A DNA stretch of 11,249 nt from CAVALG01 sp963630555 (GCA_963630555.1 CAVGND010000042.1:1-11249); one strand, 5' to 3'. Counted from the stretch's first letter, positions 1-7,226 are shown. The notes: generated from the letters alone by a model not told the origin. Translations and numbers: made by a program.

Positions 1-272
1 ATGCACGGAGCTGCGAACTCAAACTGCCCGTGCTTTCTGTAGTCGAAGTACGCCGTTCCGATTTTCACGAAGAACAGGATGGCGAGGATCATGTCACACA
101 CGGGAAACACCACATTATTAACGACAGTCTGAATCTGCCCCTTGGCAGCATTCCATGTGCTTTCGATTGCACCTGCCACATCTCCGGCCGCAAATGCGGT
201 CATGGAGAATGCCGTCGTAAGGACGGCCACGAGCAAAAGAGAGAAAAGGATTCTCATGGGCTTCTTTTTCAT
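1..272 (-). CDS. DUF3852-type small membrane protein of conjugative elements (3' end outside window)
   Basis: Ninety complete codons are visible before the window edge, so the C-terminus is missing. The start is ATG at 272, with an AGGAGG-type site about 8 bases upstream, and it overlaps the stop of the preceding gene as ATGA, which implies coupled translation. The protein opens with a basic stretch (MKKKPMRI), a hydrophobic signal segment (about residues 8-24) and an AFA-A cleavage-like site near residue 28. A second hydrophobic stretch follows around residues 55-72, ending in a Tyr/Lys-rich turn (YFDYRKHG). This pattern and the position after a DUF4406-like gene match the DUF3852 family, which in Tn1549-like elements sits just before the Maff2, VirD4 and VirB4-like transfer genes. 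Role: probably a membrane part of, or accessory to, the conjugation channel; the exact function of the family is not known to me. Family assignment is from recall of sequence pattern and context. Confidence 0.75.
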   Translation of the reverse strand, partial: MKKKPMRILFSLLLVAVLTTAFSMTAFAAGDVAGAIESTWNAAKGQIQTVVNNVVFPVCDMILAILFFVKIGTAYFDYRKHGQFEFAAPC

Positions 273-610
273 AGGGTTTTACCTCCTAACACATTTTGGA
301 TTTCTTTTTCGGTTATATATCGGATGCGGATATTGAGGCTTTTGCAAAATTTCAGTTCGGCTCTCATACCGTCCGTGACGGTATCTCCGAATACCCAAAC
401 TTCATCGCAGAGCCACAACAGCGACATTCCCGCCGCCAAGCCGATTTCCCGGTCTTTCGGGTCGTTATCGTCGAGGCACAGGGCATAGAAATGCGGCACG
501 ACCGGAGCCGTGCCGCACCTCAGTGCGTATGCGGTATATGCCTTGACTTTTTTGAGATTTTCCTCAATATTCCCGCCGAGAGGAGCGCAGACATACACCC
601 GTTTCATCAT
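269..610 (-). CDS. DUF4406/DUF7768-like protein, nucleoside deoxyribosyltransferase-type fold
   Basis: This 113-aa protein begins with a beta-strand and a glycine-rich turn (VYVCAPLGG, residues 4-12). A Lys-rich helix, a Pro-His-Phe-Tyr segment (residues 39-42) and a hydrophobic strand with an acidic residue (CDEVWVFG, about residues 68-75) come next, and then a helix with MRAELKF. This order is typical of the DUF4406/DUF7768 group, whose fold resembles nucleoside 2-deoxyribosyltransferases. No enzymatic activity has been shown for the mobile-element members that I know of. The start at 610 overlaps the stop of the giant surface protein (ATGA), and a second in-frame ATG lies at 607; both have a GAGG 7-10 bases upstream, so the start is ambiguous by one codon. 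Its own stop overlaps the next start, so three consecutive genes are linked by overlap. A role in nucleotide metabolism or signalling is only inferred from the fold. Confidence 0.8.
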   Translation of the reverse strand: MMKRVYVCAPLGGNIEENLKKVKAYTAYALRCGTAPVVPHFYALCLDDNDPKDREIGLAAGMSLLWLCDEVWVFGDTVTDGMRAELKFCKSLNIRIRYITEKEIQNVLGGKTL

Positions 611-3600
611 TCATCATCCTCGTCCTTTTTGCGCTTGCAATACATAATAATGCAGGCGATCACGCCACCGAAAGCAACGCTGCCGAGACCGATCCAGAAG
701 CCGAGGTTGGAGTTGTCGCCCGTCTGCGGAATATCCGGCTTGGGCGGAATGAGCGTCACGGTCTGACCGCCGTCCTCAATGTCGGCATGAGCGGCAAGTT
801 CCGTGCCGTCACGGTATAGCGTTTCAAACACGACAAGGTCGGTCTGCTTGGTGATTTTACTGCCGTCAAAGGTAAAGCGGACGGTGACCTCACCACAGCT
901 TTCCTCCGGTGTAAAGGTGACTTCGGAGGTCAGTTCCTTGCCGTCGACAAGGAATGCCTTGCCCGTAGCCTTATCCATAAGGATTCCCTTGACGGTGTAT
1001 GCCTTACCGGGGATGAGGTGCTTATACGAAACGGTATCCTCAATGGTGATATCGCCCTCGGCAGTGGCAGTCTTTTCACCGTTCACCGATGCCTTTGTTC
1101 CGATTTCGGGAATGCGGTCGTTTACAACCGTAATGCCGACGGTCTGTCCGTTCTCACTGATGCGGACGGGATAGATTTCCTCATTGGCGAGGTAACCGTC
1201 CGCAGGCTGCAACTCCTTAATGAGCCAATTGCCGTAGGGAACATTTTCAAAGACGAAGATGCCGTCCTCGCCGGATTCTGCAATAAGGAGTGCGTTCTCG
1301 GCAGTAAACTCGATTTCGTCACTGCGGAAGAATCCAAACTTTGCGCCGACGATAGACTTTTCGGTTTCACGGTCGATTTTCAGTCCTTTGACCGAGCCGT
1401 AGAGGATATCGTTTTTAATGGCTTCGCCGCCGTTTGCTTTGATCTCCACAAGGGCGGTATCCTGTCCGGCGTACTCAAAGGTCACGGGATATTTTTCGTC
1501 CGAAAGAATATAATGGTTGTCCGTCGCAATTTCCTTTACATACAGCTTCGCGCCTACGGGAATATCCGTCTTGAAGGTGATATTGCCGTTTTTATCGCAG
1601 TTGGCGATTTCAAGCAGTCCATTCTTCGGGACGAATGAGCCGTTTGCGGCGAACAGATCCTCGGCGGCGTACAGCCCGAACTGCACCGAGAGAATTTCTC
1701 CGTTATCTCCGATGTCAAAGGTTTCATTCCTGCCGAGAATTTTGGCAAGGGACAGAACTGCCTTTTGGCGCTCATTGTAGAACTCGGCGGCAGTTTCGGT
1801 GACCTCTACGGTTTCGCCTGCATAGGTCAGCTCGACGGTCTTGGGTGTGCTGTTCAGCACCATACCGTAGGGCGCTTTTGTTTCGCTGACTGTATATTTT
1901 CCGAGATACAGCGCTTTGCTTTCCGCCGCACCGTTTTTATCGGTAATTACGGTATCAACAACAGCACCTTTGGCGTAGCGCAAAGTTCCATCGGGTGTGA
2001 TAATATCCTCGGCAGCGGTGATTTCATAGGTTGCCCCTGCGAGGTTTTTATCCGCAAACACAAGGCTGTATACTCCGTCCGTTTCCACAGCAGAAAAGAA
2101 AATCTCGCCGCTTTTGGAAATACGGATGATGCCTTTCTGCGGCATATTAAACTTCTCGACGGTAACAATGGTTTTCTCGCCGGTCACCTTGAATGCGATG
2201 GGTGCGGAGTCGAGGACATATCCGCAAGCCGTACACTGCTCGATGATCTCATAGTTGCCGTAAGGCAGCTTTTCGGGCATCATGAGCTTGCCCGACACAT
2301 CGGTGTAATAGATGTCAATGTCCGTAGGCGTCGGGTAATTGATATGCTGCACGATATACTCACCCGTGTCGGTGTTGCGCACCTTGAAACCAATGCCCGC
2401 CGCAGGGATAATTTTACCTGTTTCGGCGTCCTTTTTAATGATTTCAATGAGCGCTTCATAGGGAGCATTGTTGATGAGGAAACGGTAAACTCGACCGTCC
2501 TCACTGACGAAGACGGTAAACGGCGCAAGGAGTTCCTTTCCGTCCCAGCCCTTGATTTGCCTTACGGTATATTCGCCGTAGGGCAAGTCTTTGGTTTCAG
2601 CAAAACCGTGTTCGTCGCATACAAGGATATCNNNNNNNNNNNNNNNNNNNNNNNNNNNNNNNNNNNNNNNNNNNNNNNNNNNNNNNNNNNNNNNNNNNNN
2701 NNNNNNNNNNNNNNNNNNNNNNNNNNNNNNNNNNNNNNNNNNNNNNNNNNNNNNNNNNNNNNNNNNNNNNNNNNNNNNNNNNNNNNNNNNNNNNNNNNNN
2801 NNNNNNNNNNNNNNNNNNNNNNNNNNNNNNNNNNNNNNNNNNNNNNNNNNNNNNNNNNNNNNNNNNNNNNNNNNNNNNNNNNNNNNNNNNNNNNNNNNNN
2901 NNNNNNNNNNNNNNNNNNNNNNNNNNNNAAACTGACCGTTTGCGTCGGTGGTGTAGGTGTCGATGAGCTGATTGCCTTTATAGATGCCGTACTTTGCGCC
3001 TGCGAGAGATGCGTCGCCCTGCGGCAGACCGGTTCTGCGGTCACTCTTGGTTACGGTGATATTGAATTTCTTTAGGTCATTGTCAAAGGATTTCTCCGTA
3101 ACCTTATTCCATTCGATTGCGGCGGTCTGCTTGTCGGGAACGACATAGCGAAGGGGTGTGTCGATTTCCTCAAGAACATATCCCGTACCAATCAGCACAT
3201 CCTTGAATGTTGCAACGCCGTTTTCATCGGTCACGGCAAACTCATTGACCTCAATGCCGGAGAGCGATGTGCCGGACAGTCGGAATTTTAGTCCTTCGAC
3301 CAAGCCATCCTCGGCAGTCTTTTTGACGGTGAGGTCGCCGCGGCGAAGCGTATTGCTGAAAGTAACGGTAGTCACCTGACCGCTGACAACAGTAATGCGG
3401 CGAACTTCCTGCGGTTCGTACTGCTCGTATTCCGTTTCGGTAACGGTATACGCACCGGGCTTGAGGTTGTCCAACTGAAACACACCGCCGTTTGCGGTTT
3501 TCACAGTCTGATCTACACCTTCGCCCTGAATACGAAAGGTGATACCGTCCACCTTGCCGTCCTCACTGACTTTGACAATCTTGGCGCTGCCTGCTGCTGT

Positions 3601-4638
3601 GCGCACCTTGAGATAGGACGGCACAGGGTCATTGTCGGCAGGAACGCCGGATACCATGTCCTGATTGGCGCTTTCTTTTCCCGGCACAGACCAAATGAGA
3701 AAGCCCGTATTCATATCGGTGGAATACACACGGCGGTTGAGCTTGACGGTAACTGCGTCATTGATGGGCTTTGTCGAGGTGAGGGTCAGTGTGTTGCCGC
3801 TGACGGATGCGCTGACACCGCCGCTGACCGACACATAGTAATTACTGAGCATATTGTTGCTGTCGGTGAGGGTGACGGTGTATTTGCCGTTTTTGTATTC
3901 CATTTCGTAGGTCTGTGCGGCGCCCGGCGTATAGGCGGTAAAACTCGGACGGGTGTAGTGCCTTGCCATGTCCGAGAGAATGGCGTCGTAGTAGGCTTTC
4001 AGATATTTGTTGCGCGTATACTGCTCGGTCATCGTGCCGCTGTATCCGCTCATGGGATAGGTTTTGTCGTTCAGTTCCGTTGCGGAGCTGCGAAAGCCCA
4101 TAGTGATCTGCCACACGATGAGCTGAGTGGCGGCGTAGCAGGCGTTGGCATCCTTGCTCGTCTGCAATCCTACACGGTTGGGGTATCCGTAGGTCAGTGC
4201 AAGTCGGAGCAAGTCTTTCTGATTCTCCGACAGCCGCTTATACTTATCTCCGTGGTTTGCATCGGCAGAGCCTGCATATTCCGTATTGTTCGGCAGAGGG
4301 ATGCCTCGCTCGATGCAGAAGCAATAGACATAGTCCTTTCCGTATACCCAATCGGATTTCTTTCCGGTGAGGCCGTTGCGCTTCGCAGTATAATCGTGCA
4401 TCTTGCTGAGATAGGGGCTGAATCCCTTATTAGAGTAGATGTCGTCGGCGGCTTTCAGTCCATAGGCGGCGGAGAAGGTGTTTCCCTCGTCATCGGTGAG
4501 GGTGTAATCCCAACTGACATGGCAGTTGTTCAGATCCATCGTCACATCGGCGGCTGAGGCGGTCAGCGGCAGAAGTGTCGTAATGAGCATAACGGCGGCA
4601 AGCAATGCCGTCACCACTCGCTTTGTTTTGGCTTTCAT
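607..4638 (-). CDS. Giant sortase-anchored surface adhesin: thioester domain, CnaB/SpaA repeats, T-Q ester domain
   Basis: About 1343 aa if the internal run of N (residues 571-669) has its true length. The start is ATG at 4638, behind a GGAGG site; a longer in-frame opening to 4689 runs through a terminator hairpin and has no such site. Residues 1-30 are a Sec signal peptide ending in TASA-A. Residues about 100-180 resemble a thioester domain: FCIE (Cys108) and TQLIVW (Gln172) match the Cys and Gln motifs that form the internal thioester in Gram-positive adhesins. From about residue 351 come seven or eight CnaB/SpaA-type domains, shown by repeated DxxG turns and YTVxE-type strands (for example YTVSETKAP). 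Residues about 1176-1297 match a VaFE/T-Q ester domain (Thr about 1202, Gln about 1292). The end is an IPQTG sorting signal near 1303, a hydrophobic helix and a basic/acidic tail. It is probably covalently attached to the wall and acts in adhesion or mating contact. The sortase is not in this window. Confidence 0.9.
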   Translation of the reverse strand: MKAKTKRVVTALLAAVMLITTLLPLTASAADVTMDLNNCHVSWDYTLTDDEGNTFSAAYGLKAADDIYSNKGFSPYLSKMHDYTAKRNGLTGKKSDWVYGKDYVYCFCIERGIPLPNNTEYAGSADANHGDKYKRLSENQKDLLRLALTYGYPNRVGLQTSKDANACYAATQLIVWQITMGFRSSATELNDKTYPMSGYSGTMTEQYTRNKYLKAYYDAILSDMARHYTRPSFTAYTPGAAQTYEMEYKNGKYTVTLTDSNNMLSNYYVSVSGGVSASVSGNTLTLTSTKPINDAVTVKLNRRVYSTDMNTGFLIWSVPGKESANQDMVSGVPADNDPVPSYLKVRTAAGSAKIVKVSEDGKVDGITFRIQGEGVDQTVKTANGGVFQLDNLKPGAYTVTETEYEQYEPQEVRRITVVSGQVTTVTFSNTLRRGDLTVKKTAEDGLVEGLKFRLSGTSLSGIEVNEFAVTDENGVATFKDVLIGTGYVLEEIDTPLRYVVPDKQTAAIEWNKVTEKSFDNDLKKFNITVTKSDRRTGLPQGDASLAGAKYGIYKGNQLIDTYTTDANGQFXXXXXXXXXXXXXXXXXXXXXXXXXXXXXXXXXXXXXXXXXXXXXXXXXXXXXXXXXXXXXXXXXXXXXXXXXXXXXXXXXXXXXXXXXXXXXXXXXXXDILVCDEHGFAETKDLPYGEYTVRQIKGWDGKELLAPFTVFVSEDGRVYRFLINNAPYEALIEIIKKDAETGKIIPAAGIGFKVRNTDTGEYIVQHINYPTPTDIDIYYTDVSGKLMMPEKLPYGNYEIIEQCTACGYVLDSAPIAFKVTGEKTIVTVEKFNMPQKGIIRISKSGEIFFSAVETDGVYSLVFADKNLAGATYEITAAEDIITPDGTLRYAKGAVVDTVITDKNGAAESKALYLGKYTVSETKAPYGMVLNSTPKTVELTYAGETVEVTETAAEFYNERQKAVLSLAKILGRNETFDIGDNGEILSVQFGLYAAEDLFAANGSFVPKNGLLEIANCDKNGNITFKTDIPVGAKLYVKEIATDNHYILSDEKYPVTFEYAGQDTALVEIKANGGEAIKNDILYGSVKGLKIDRETEKSIVGAKFGFFRSDEIEFTAENALLIAESGEDGIFVFENVPYGNWLIKELQPADGYLANEEIYPVRISENGQTVGITVVNDRIPEIGTKASVNGEKTATAEGDITIEDTVSYKHLIPGKAYTVKGILMDKATGKAFLVDGKELTSEVTFTPEESCGEVTVRFTFDGSKITKQTDLVVFETLYRDGTELAAHADIEDGGQTVTLIPPKPDIPQTGDNSNLGFWIGLGSVAFGGVIACIIMYCKRKKDEDDE
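2632..2928. other. 297-base run of N (assembly gap) inside the surface-protein gene
   Basis: The sequence is unknown here. The run is exactly 99 codons long and the minus-strand frame is open and in register on both sides. The left flank in protein order ends inside a CnaB-type domain (DANGQF) and the right flank resumes near the end of another (DEHGFAETKDLPYG). The gap therefore hides the end of one repeat and the start of the next. Similar neighbouring repeats are a common cause of assembly failure, so the true length could differ. Confidence 0.95.
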
Positions 4639-4664
4639 AGATATTCCTCCATTCAATTTGGTGT

Positions 4665-4696
4665 AAAAAAAGAATGCCGTGGATTTCACGACATTC
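4665..4696 (-). terminator. Intrinsic terminator or attenuator between lipoprotein and adhesin genes
   Basis: Read on the minus strand, a 10-bp stem (GAATGTCGTG / CACGGCATTC, with one G-U pair) closes a 5-base loop (AAATC) and is followed directly by seven T. This is a textbook Rho-independent terminator. It lies 22 bases after the lipoprotein stop and only 26 bases before the adhesin start, so no complete promoter fits between them. The adhesin must be expressed by read-through, by controlled antitermination, or from a promoter upstream of the hairpin. Confidence 0.85.
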
Positions 4697-4718
4697 TCAT
4701 GACGATTATGATATTGTA

Positions 4719-5459
4719 TCAGCCGTATATTACGGCATAGGCGATCCCGCCGTCGATTTCGAGCTGCACCACCTTGTAGCGGACGCTGTTTGCGGTCACG
4801 CCGTTGGCAGGGTCGGTGCCGGATTTATAGATTAAGTCCACATGGTGTTTTAGGGTGCTGATGACTCCGTCCACACCGTCACGGCTGATCCTCGGTGTAC
4901 CCATCCAACCGACATCCCATCCGAACTCCAATTCCTCTGCCCATTCGAAGATGAAGCCTTTGGCGGTATAGCTTCCCGCATAGGCTTTGACCTCGGACAC
5001 AATGCGTGTATGGTCTGCTTCGGTGAAGCCTTTCGGCTGCTCTGTGGCAGGAGACTCAGTGGGCTGCGGTTCTGTTGTTTTCGTGGGCGGTTCGGTGACC
5101 TTCGGCGGCTCAGTCTGTTTGGACGGTTCTGTTACCTTTGGGGGTTCGGTCTGCTTTGGAGGTGCAGTCGGCGATTCGATATCCGCAGGCTTGGCGGTTT
5201 CCGTTTTGCCGCTGTCGGCAGGGGCCGTGCTTTCGGTTTTTTCTTCTTCTGCCGTAGATTCGTCTGTCTTAGTTTCGCTTTCCGCAGACAGGCTGCTCTC
5301 GGCAGTCGGCTCGGGAGTGCTTTCCGTTACCGTTATACTGCTTTCCGTACTGACCGCACCGCTTTCGATATTACCGTTTGCTTTATCTGCGGCACATCCC
5401 GCAAGGCTCAGCGTGATCAGTCCCGCAAGGAGGACTGCGAGCATTTTTTCTATTCTCAT
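4719..5459 (-). CDS. Lipoprotein with Pro/Thr/Glu stalk and unrecognised C-terminal domain
   Basis: A 246-aa protein. The start is ATG at 5459, with GAGGTG six bases upstream; GTG and ATG codons just before it overlap that site and are less likely. Residues 1-21 form a lipoprotein signal peptide with the lipobox LAGC, so Cys22 should be lipidated and the protein held on the outer face of the membrane. Residues about 35-145 are low-complexity Ser/Thr/Glu/Pro, including five six-residue repeats (KQTEPP type, residues 102-131), likely an extended wall-spanning stalk. Residues about 145-246 form a compact domain rich in Trp and Gly (FEWAEELEFGWDVGWMG) ending in a beta-rich segment. I do not recognise that domain. 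It lies directly upstream of the giant adhesin, so a shared surface role is plausible. Surface exclusion or adhesin display are possibilities without direct evidence. Confidence 0.85.
   Translation of the reverse strand: MRIEKMLAVLLAGLITLSLAGCAADKANGNIESGAVSTESSITVTESTPEPTAESSLSAESETKTDESTAEEEKTESTAPADSGKTETAKPADIESPTAPPKQTEPPKVTEPSKQTEPPKVTEPPTKTTEPQPTESPATEQPKGFTEADHTRIVSEVKAYAGSYTAKGFIFEWAEELEFGWDVGWMGTPRISRDGVDGVISTLKHHVDLIYKSGTDPANGVTANSVRYKVVQLEIDGGIAYAVIYG
5067..5156 (-). repeat. Five in-frame hexapeptide repeats in the lipoprotein stalk
   Basis: The minus-strand translation here reads KQTEPP, KVTEPS, KQTEPP, KVTEPP, TKTTEP, an 18-base period in DNA with synonymous drift between copies. 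The first two and next two units also form a 12-residue super-repeat. Such Pro/Thr/Glu tracts are typical spacers in Gram-positive surface proteins and often vary in copy number between strains. Confidence 0.85.
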
Positions 5460-5533
5460 CGACATCACCTCTATCTACAGGATACCGATAATCCGTGAAA
5501 AGTCCAGCACTTTTTATAAACTTCGAAAACAAG

Positions 5534-5941
5534 TTACATTGACTGCTCGAAAGCAGGTTCTTCATCTTCGTCGAGTTCCTCAGACTCAGCCTGCACTTGT
5601 TCCATTTTCTGCTCATAGGCATCAAGGACATATCCGTTGAGTGTTTCGCGGGATTCTTTTGTAATGGGGTGAAAGTCATCATAAAACTTCCCATCCGTAC
5701 CTTTATGTCCGGGATAGAGGACTTGAAGTCCTTTTTCTCCACCATCATAAATTTTGATGCCGTGGACAGCAAAATGATTTCCGATGGTTACACTTGCGTT
5801 TGCCTTGATTTTGCTGTTTGCATCTGACGCAATTCTGTCGATGCGCGCAGTAATAAACGGGATTTTATACTGTGTTTTCTCATTTTCCGTCGCTGCGGTT
5901 TGCTTCTGATTGTCTTTTGCGGTTTGCTTTTTTGTTGCCAT
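5534..5941 (-). CDS. SpoVG-family protein of a mobile element
   Basis: A 135-aa protein starting at ATG 5941 with GGAGG about 9 bases upstream. Residues 1-25 are a Lys/Gln/Thr-rich tail (MATKKQTAKDNQKQT). Residues about 26-110 resemble SpoVG: an opening strand (ITARIDRI), a segment with VTIGNHFAVHGIKIYDG, an LQVLYPG strand, and DDFHPITKESRETLNGYVLDAY, which matches the conserved Phe-His-Pro-Ile and C-terminal helix of SpoVG. Residues 111-135 are acidic and end in FEQSM. Chromosomal SpoVG proteins are small site-specific nucleic-acid-binding regulators of septation, sporulation or virulence genes, about 85-100 aa long. This version is longer because of added tails on both sides. In conjugative elements it is probably a regulator or nucleic-acid-binding accessory factor. 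It follows the YodL/DUF3846 gene by 23 bases. Confidence 0.8.
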   Translation of the reverse strand: MATKKQTAKDNQKQTAATENEKTQYKIPFITARIDRIASDANSKIKANASVTIGNHFAVHGIKIYDGGEKGLQVLYPGHKGTDGKFYDDFHPITKESRETLNGYVLDAYEQKMEQVQAESEELDEDEEPAFEQSM

Positions 5942-5964
5942 GATTCTTAACCTCCGTTTTTAAT

Positions 5965-6633
5965 TTACATACTAAAAATAATGGTGCATCCTGTATCGGC
6001 ACTTACTTCTTCCGGGCTTATTTGCTCGGGTTCTTTGAATCGATCCATATATAAGTCCACTTCACTGTCAGTCAGACCTCTGAAATCTTCTTCGGTTGTT
6101 CCGCAGATAATAAACGGTCCTGCAATAATAGAAGAACCGTCACCGATTCTGCGGTTGCCTTCCATTCCTATCAGTTTGCCTTCCTCATTGCAAATGATAC
6201 AGGTTTCGTTATCGTCGGGATATACAACTTCTATATATCCTCCGACCGCTTTTTGCTCAGCTTCAAGTGTATGGGCAACCTCGGCGACATAGGGTGCTTT
6301 ATTCGGTTCGACATACACCACTCTCATAAGATTGCCAGGCTTATGTGTTTTGGTCGTATCAAACGGAACATCCCTGAAACCGACACTTTGACAGATGCTT
6401 GCTTTTCCGTCTGCTACCACCACATCGGATACCGACAACGAATGACCTCTGAACAACGGATGTCCCACGGTATTGAATCGACCGTAAATTTCTTCAAGTT
6501 CATTTTCATCGATTTCCGCATCGAATACTTCATCATAGATTGACGGATCGGGGGACTGACTATCGCTTAGAGACATAAACTTCATTCGGTTACTATCCCT
6601 TTCGGGATTTATTTGATAAATCTTTACCCGCAT
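5965..6633 (-). CDS. YodL-like plus DUF3846 two-domain protein
   Basis: A 222-aa protein. The start is ATG at 6633 with AAAGGAG seven bases upstream; the frame is open 24 codons further back, but that would run into the preceding gene without a ribosome site. Residues 1-95 match the YodL-like domain seen in Firmicute mobile elements: VKIYQINPERDSNRMKFMSL, then PSIYDEVFDAEI and HSLSVSDVVVADG. Residues about 105-200 match DUF3846: APYVAEVAHTLEAEQKAVGG, YIEVVYPDD, ICNEEGKLIGMEGNR and IIAGPFIICG. This two-domain arrangement is common next to SpoVG-like and antirestriction-type genes. The biochemical function is unknown to me for both domains. The protein ends in IFSM-stop, a tail shared in part with other proteins in the window. 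It belongs to the same tightly spaced operon as its neighbours. Confidence 0.85.
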   Translation of the reverse strand: MRVKIYQINPERDSNRMKFMSLSDSQSPDPSIYDEVFDAEIDENELEEIYGRFNTVGHPLFRGHSLSVSDVVVADGKASICQSVGFRDVPFDTTKTHKPGNLMRVVYVEPNKAPYVAEVAHTLEAEQKAVGGYIEVVYPDDNETCIICNEEGKLIGMEGNRRIGDGSSIIAGPFIICGTTEEDFRGLTDSEVDLYMDRFKEPEQISPEEVSADTGCTIIFSM

Positions 6634-6665
6634 CTTATACTCCTTTCGCCGTGATATACAGTGAT

Positions 6666-6971
6666 TTATGTTCTGCCAACAGACGCACTCTCTTTCTGCG
6701 CCCACAGTAAATTAAGATAAATTGTTGCACGGCGCTGCTGCTCCGGTGTGAGGCTGTCGATAAAGTCTTCAATGGGAATTGAGTTTTCTTCGTCGAAACA
6801 CTCGGGAGTACACCCACCGCACAATTTTTCTTTGCGGACTATAATGGTGTTTTTATCCTTTTCCTCGAAAGAAAGAATATCATTATAGCCGATTTTATTG
6901 CGGACTCTTATTTCATACGGAATTGTAATTCGTCCTCGTTTGCCGAGGACTCTGACAATCTTTCTATTCAT
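6666..6971 (-). CDS. AbrB/SpoVT-like DNA-binding protein with cysteine cluster
   Basis: A 101-aa protein. The start is ATG at 6971, ten bases after AAAGGAG; a GTG three codons earlier lies too close to that site. Residues 1-46 match an AbrB/MazE/SpoVT swapped-hairpin domain (VRVLGKRGRITIPYEIR, then NDILSFEEKD and TIIVRKEK). Immediately after comes Cys51-x2-Cys54-x3-Cys58 (CGGCTPEC), and then an acidic linker and a C-terminal helix with LTPEQQRRATIYLNLLWAQKE. AbrB-like proteins act as dimers that bind DNA as repressors or as antitoxins. No toxin gene is adjacent, so a transcription-regulator role is more likely than a toxin-antitoxin role. The ribosome site overlaps the stop of the adjacent AbrB-like gene, so the two are probably made together and may form a heterodimer. 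The cysteine cluster may bind zinc or another metal, which is inference. Confidence 0.85.
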   Translation of the reverse strand: MNRKIVRVLGKRGRITIPYEIRVRNKIGYNDILSFEEKDKNTIIVRKEKLCGGCTPECFDEENSIPIEDFIDSLTPEQQRRATIYLNLLWAQKESASVGRT

Positions 6972-6986
6972 CAATATCACTCTCCT

Positions 6987-7226
6987 TTAAGACTCAAATA
7001 AACACCTGCCGCAACTGCGACAATAGTTCGGACACTCTGCACACTCTTTGCCGTTATCGGTCAAATCGCAGTTATTGAGTTCATCTTCGAATTCGCTCTC
7101 ATCAATAACTCTGACCTTGATTTTCCCGTCATCAAAATATGTTTCAAACAGGGTGTCCTCATTGATGTCAAGCGCGGTTGTCAGTTTTTCCGGCAGTAAA
7201 ATTGTGAATTCTGTTTTGTACTCCAT
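6987..7226 (-). CDS. Small AbrB-like protein with C-terminal six-cysteine tail
   Basis: A 79-aa protein with ATG at 7226, nine bases after AAGGAG, and 10 bases downstream of the adenine methyltransferase stop. Residues 1-45 look like a divergent AbrB-type hairpin domain (TEFTILLPEKLTTALDI, LFETYFDDGKIKVRVI), acidic and lacking the usual Arg-rich DNA-facing loop. The tail holds Cys53 and then Cys62-x2-Cys65-x3-Cys69-x2-Cys72-x2-Cys75. The first three of this cluster have the same spacing as in the following AbrB-like protein. The likely role is partner or modulator of that protein, perhaps with metal- or redox-dependent binding. An acidic AbrB-like fold could also act as an anti-repressor. AbrB membership is moderately sure; the metal role is inference. 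Confidence 0.7.
   Translation of the reverse strand: MEYKTEFTILLPEKLTTALDINEDTLFETYFDDGKIKVRVIDESEFEDELNNCDLTDNGKECAECPNYCRSCGRCLFES

Noticed and set aside
30..766. Plus-strand frames opposite the DUF3852, DUF4406-like and adhesin ends
   Set aside because: The minus-strand frames have recognisable families, ribosome sites and ATGA couplings; the plus frames have none.
1765..3075. Long plus-strand open frame of 436 codons
   Set aside because: It is antisense to the adhesin, 99 codons are N, and it has no recognisable domain; it arises from the codon bias of the real gene.
5067..5156. CRISPR-like direct repeats
   Set aside because: The 18-base units are contiguous, in frame and encode a Pro/Thr/Glu stalk; there are no spacers.
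5497..5515. AAAAGT/ACTTTT hairpin between the SpoVG-like and lipoprotein genes
   Set aside because: Only six mostly A-T pairs, so too weak to call a terminator; likely chance in an AT-rich spacer.
4987..5640. Overlapping plus-strand frames with Gly/Val/Ser- or Phe/Arg-rich products
   Set aside because: They mirror the Pro/Thr/Glu repeats of the lipoprotein on the minus strand and have no convincing ribosome site or family.
6666..7226. Toxin-antitoxin pair (AbrB-like antitoxins)
   Set aside because: Both adjacent small genes look AbrB-like and neither neighbour resembles a MazF, VapC or other toxin.
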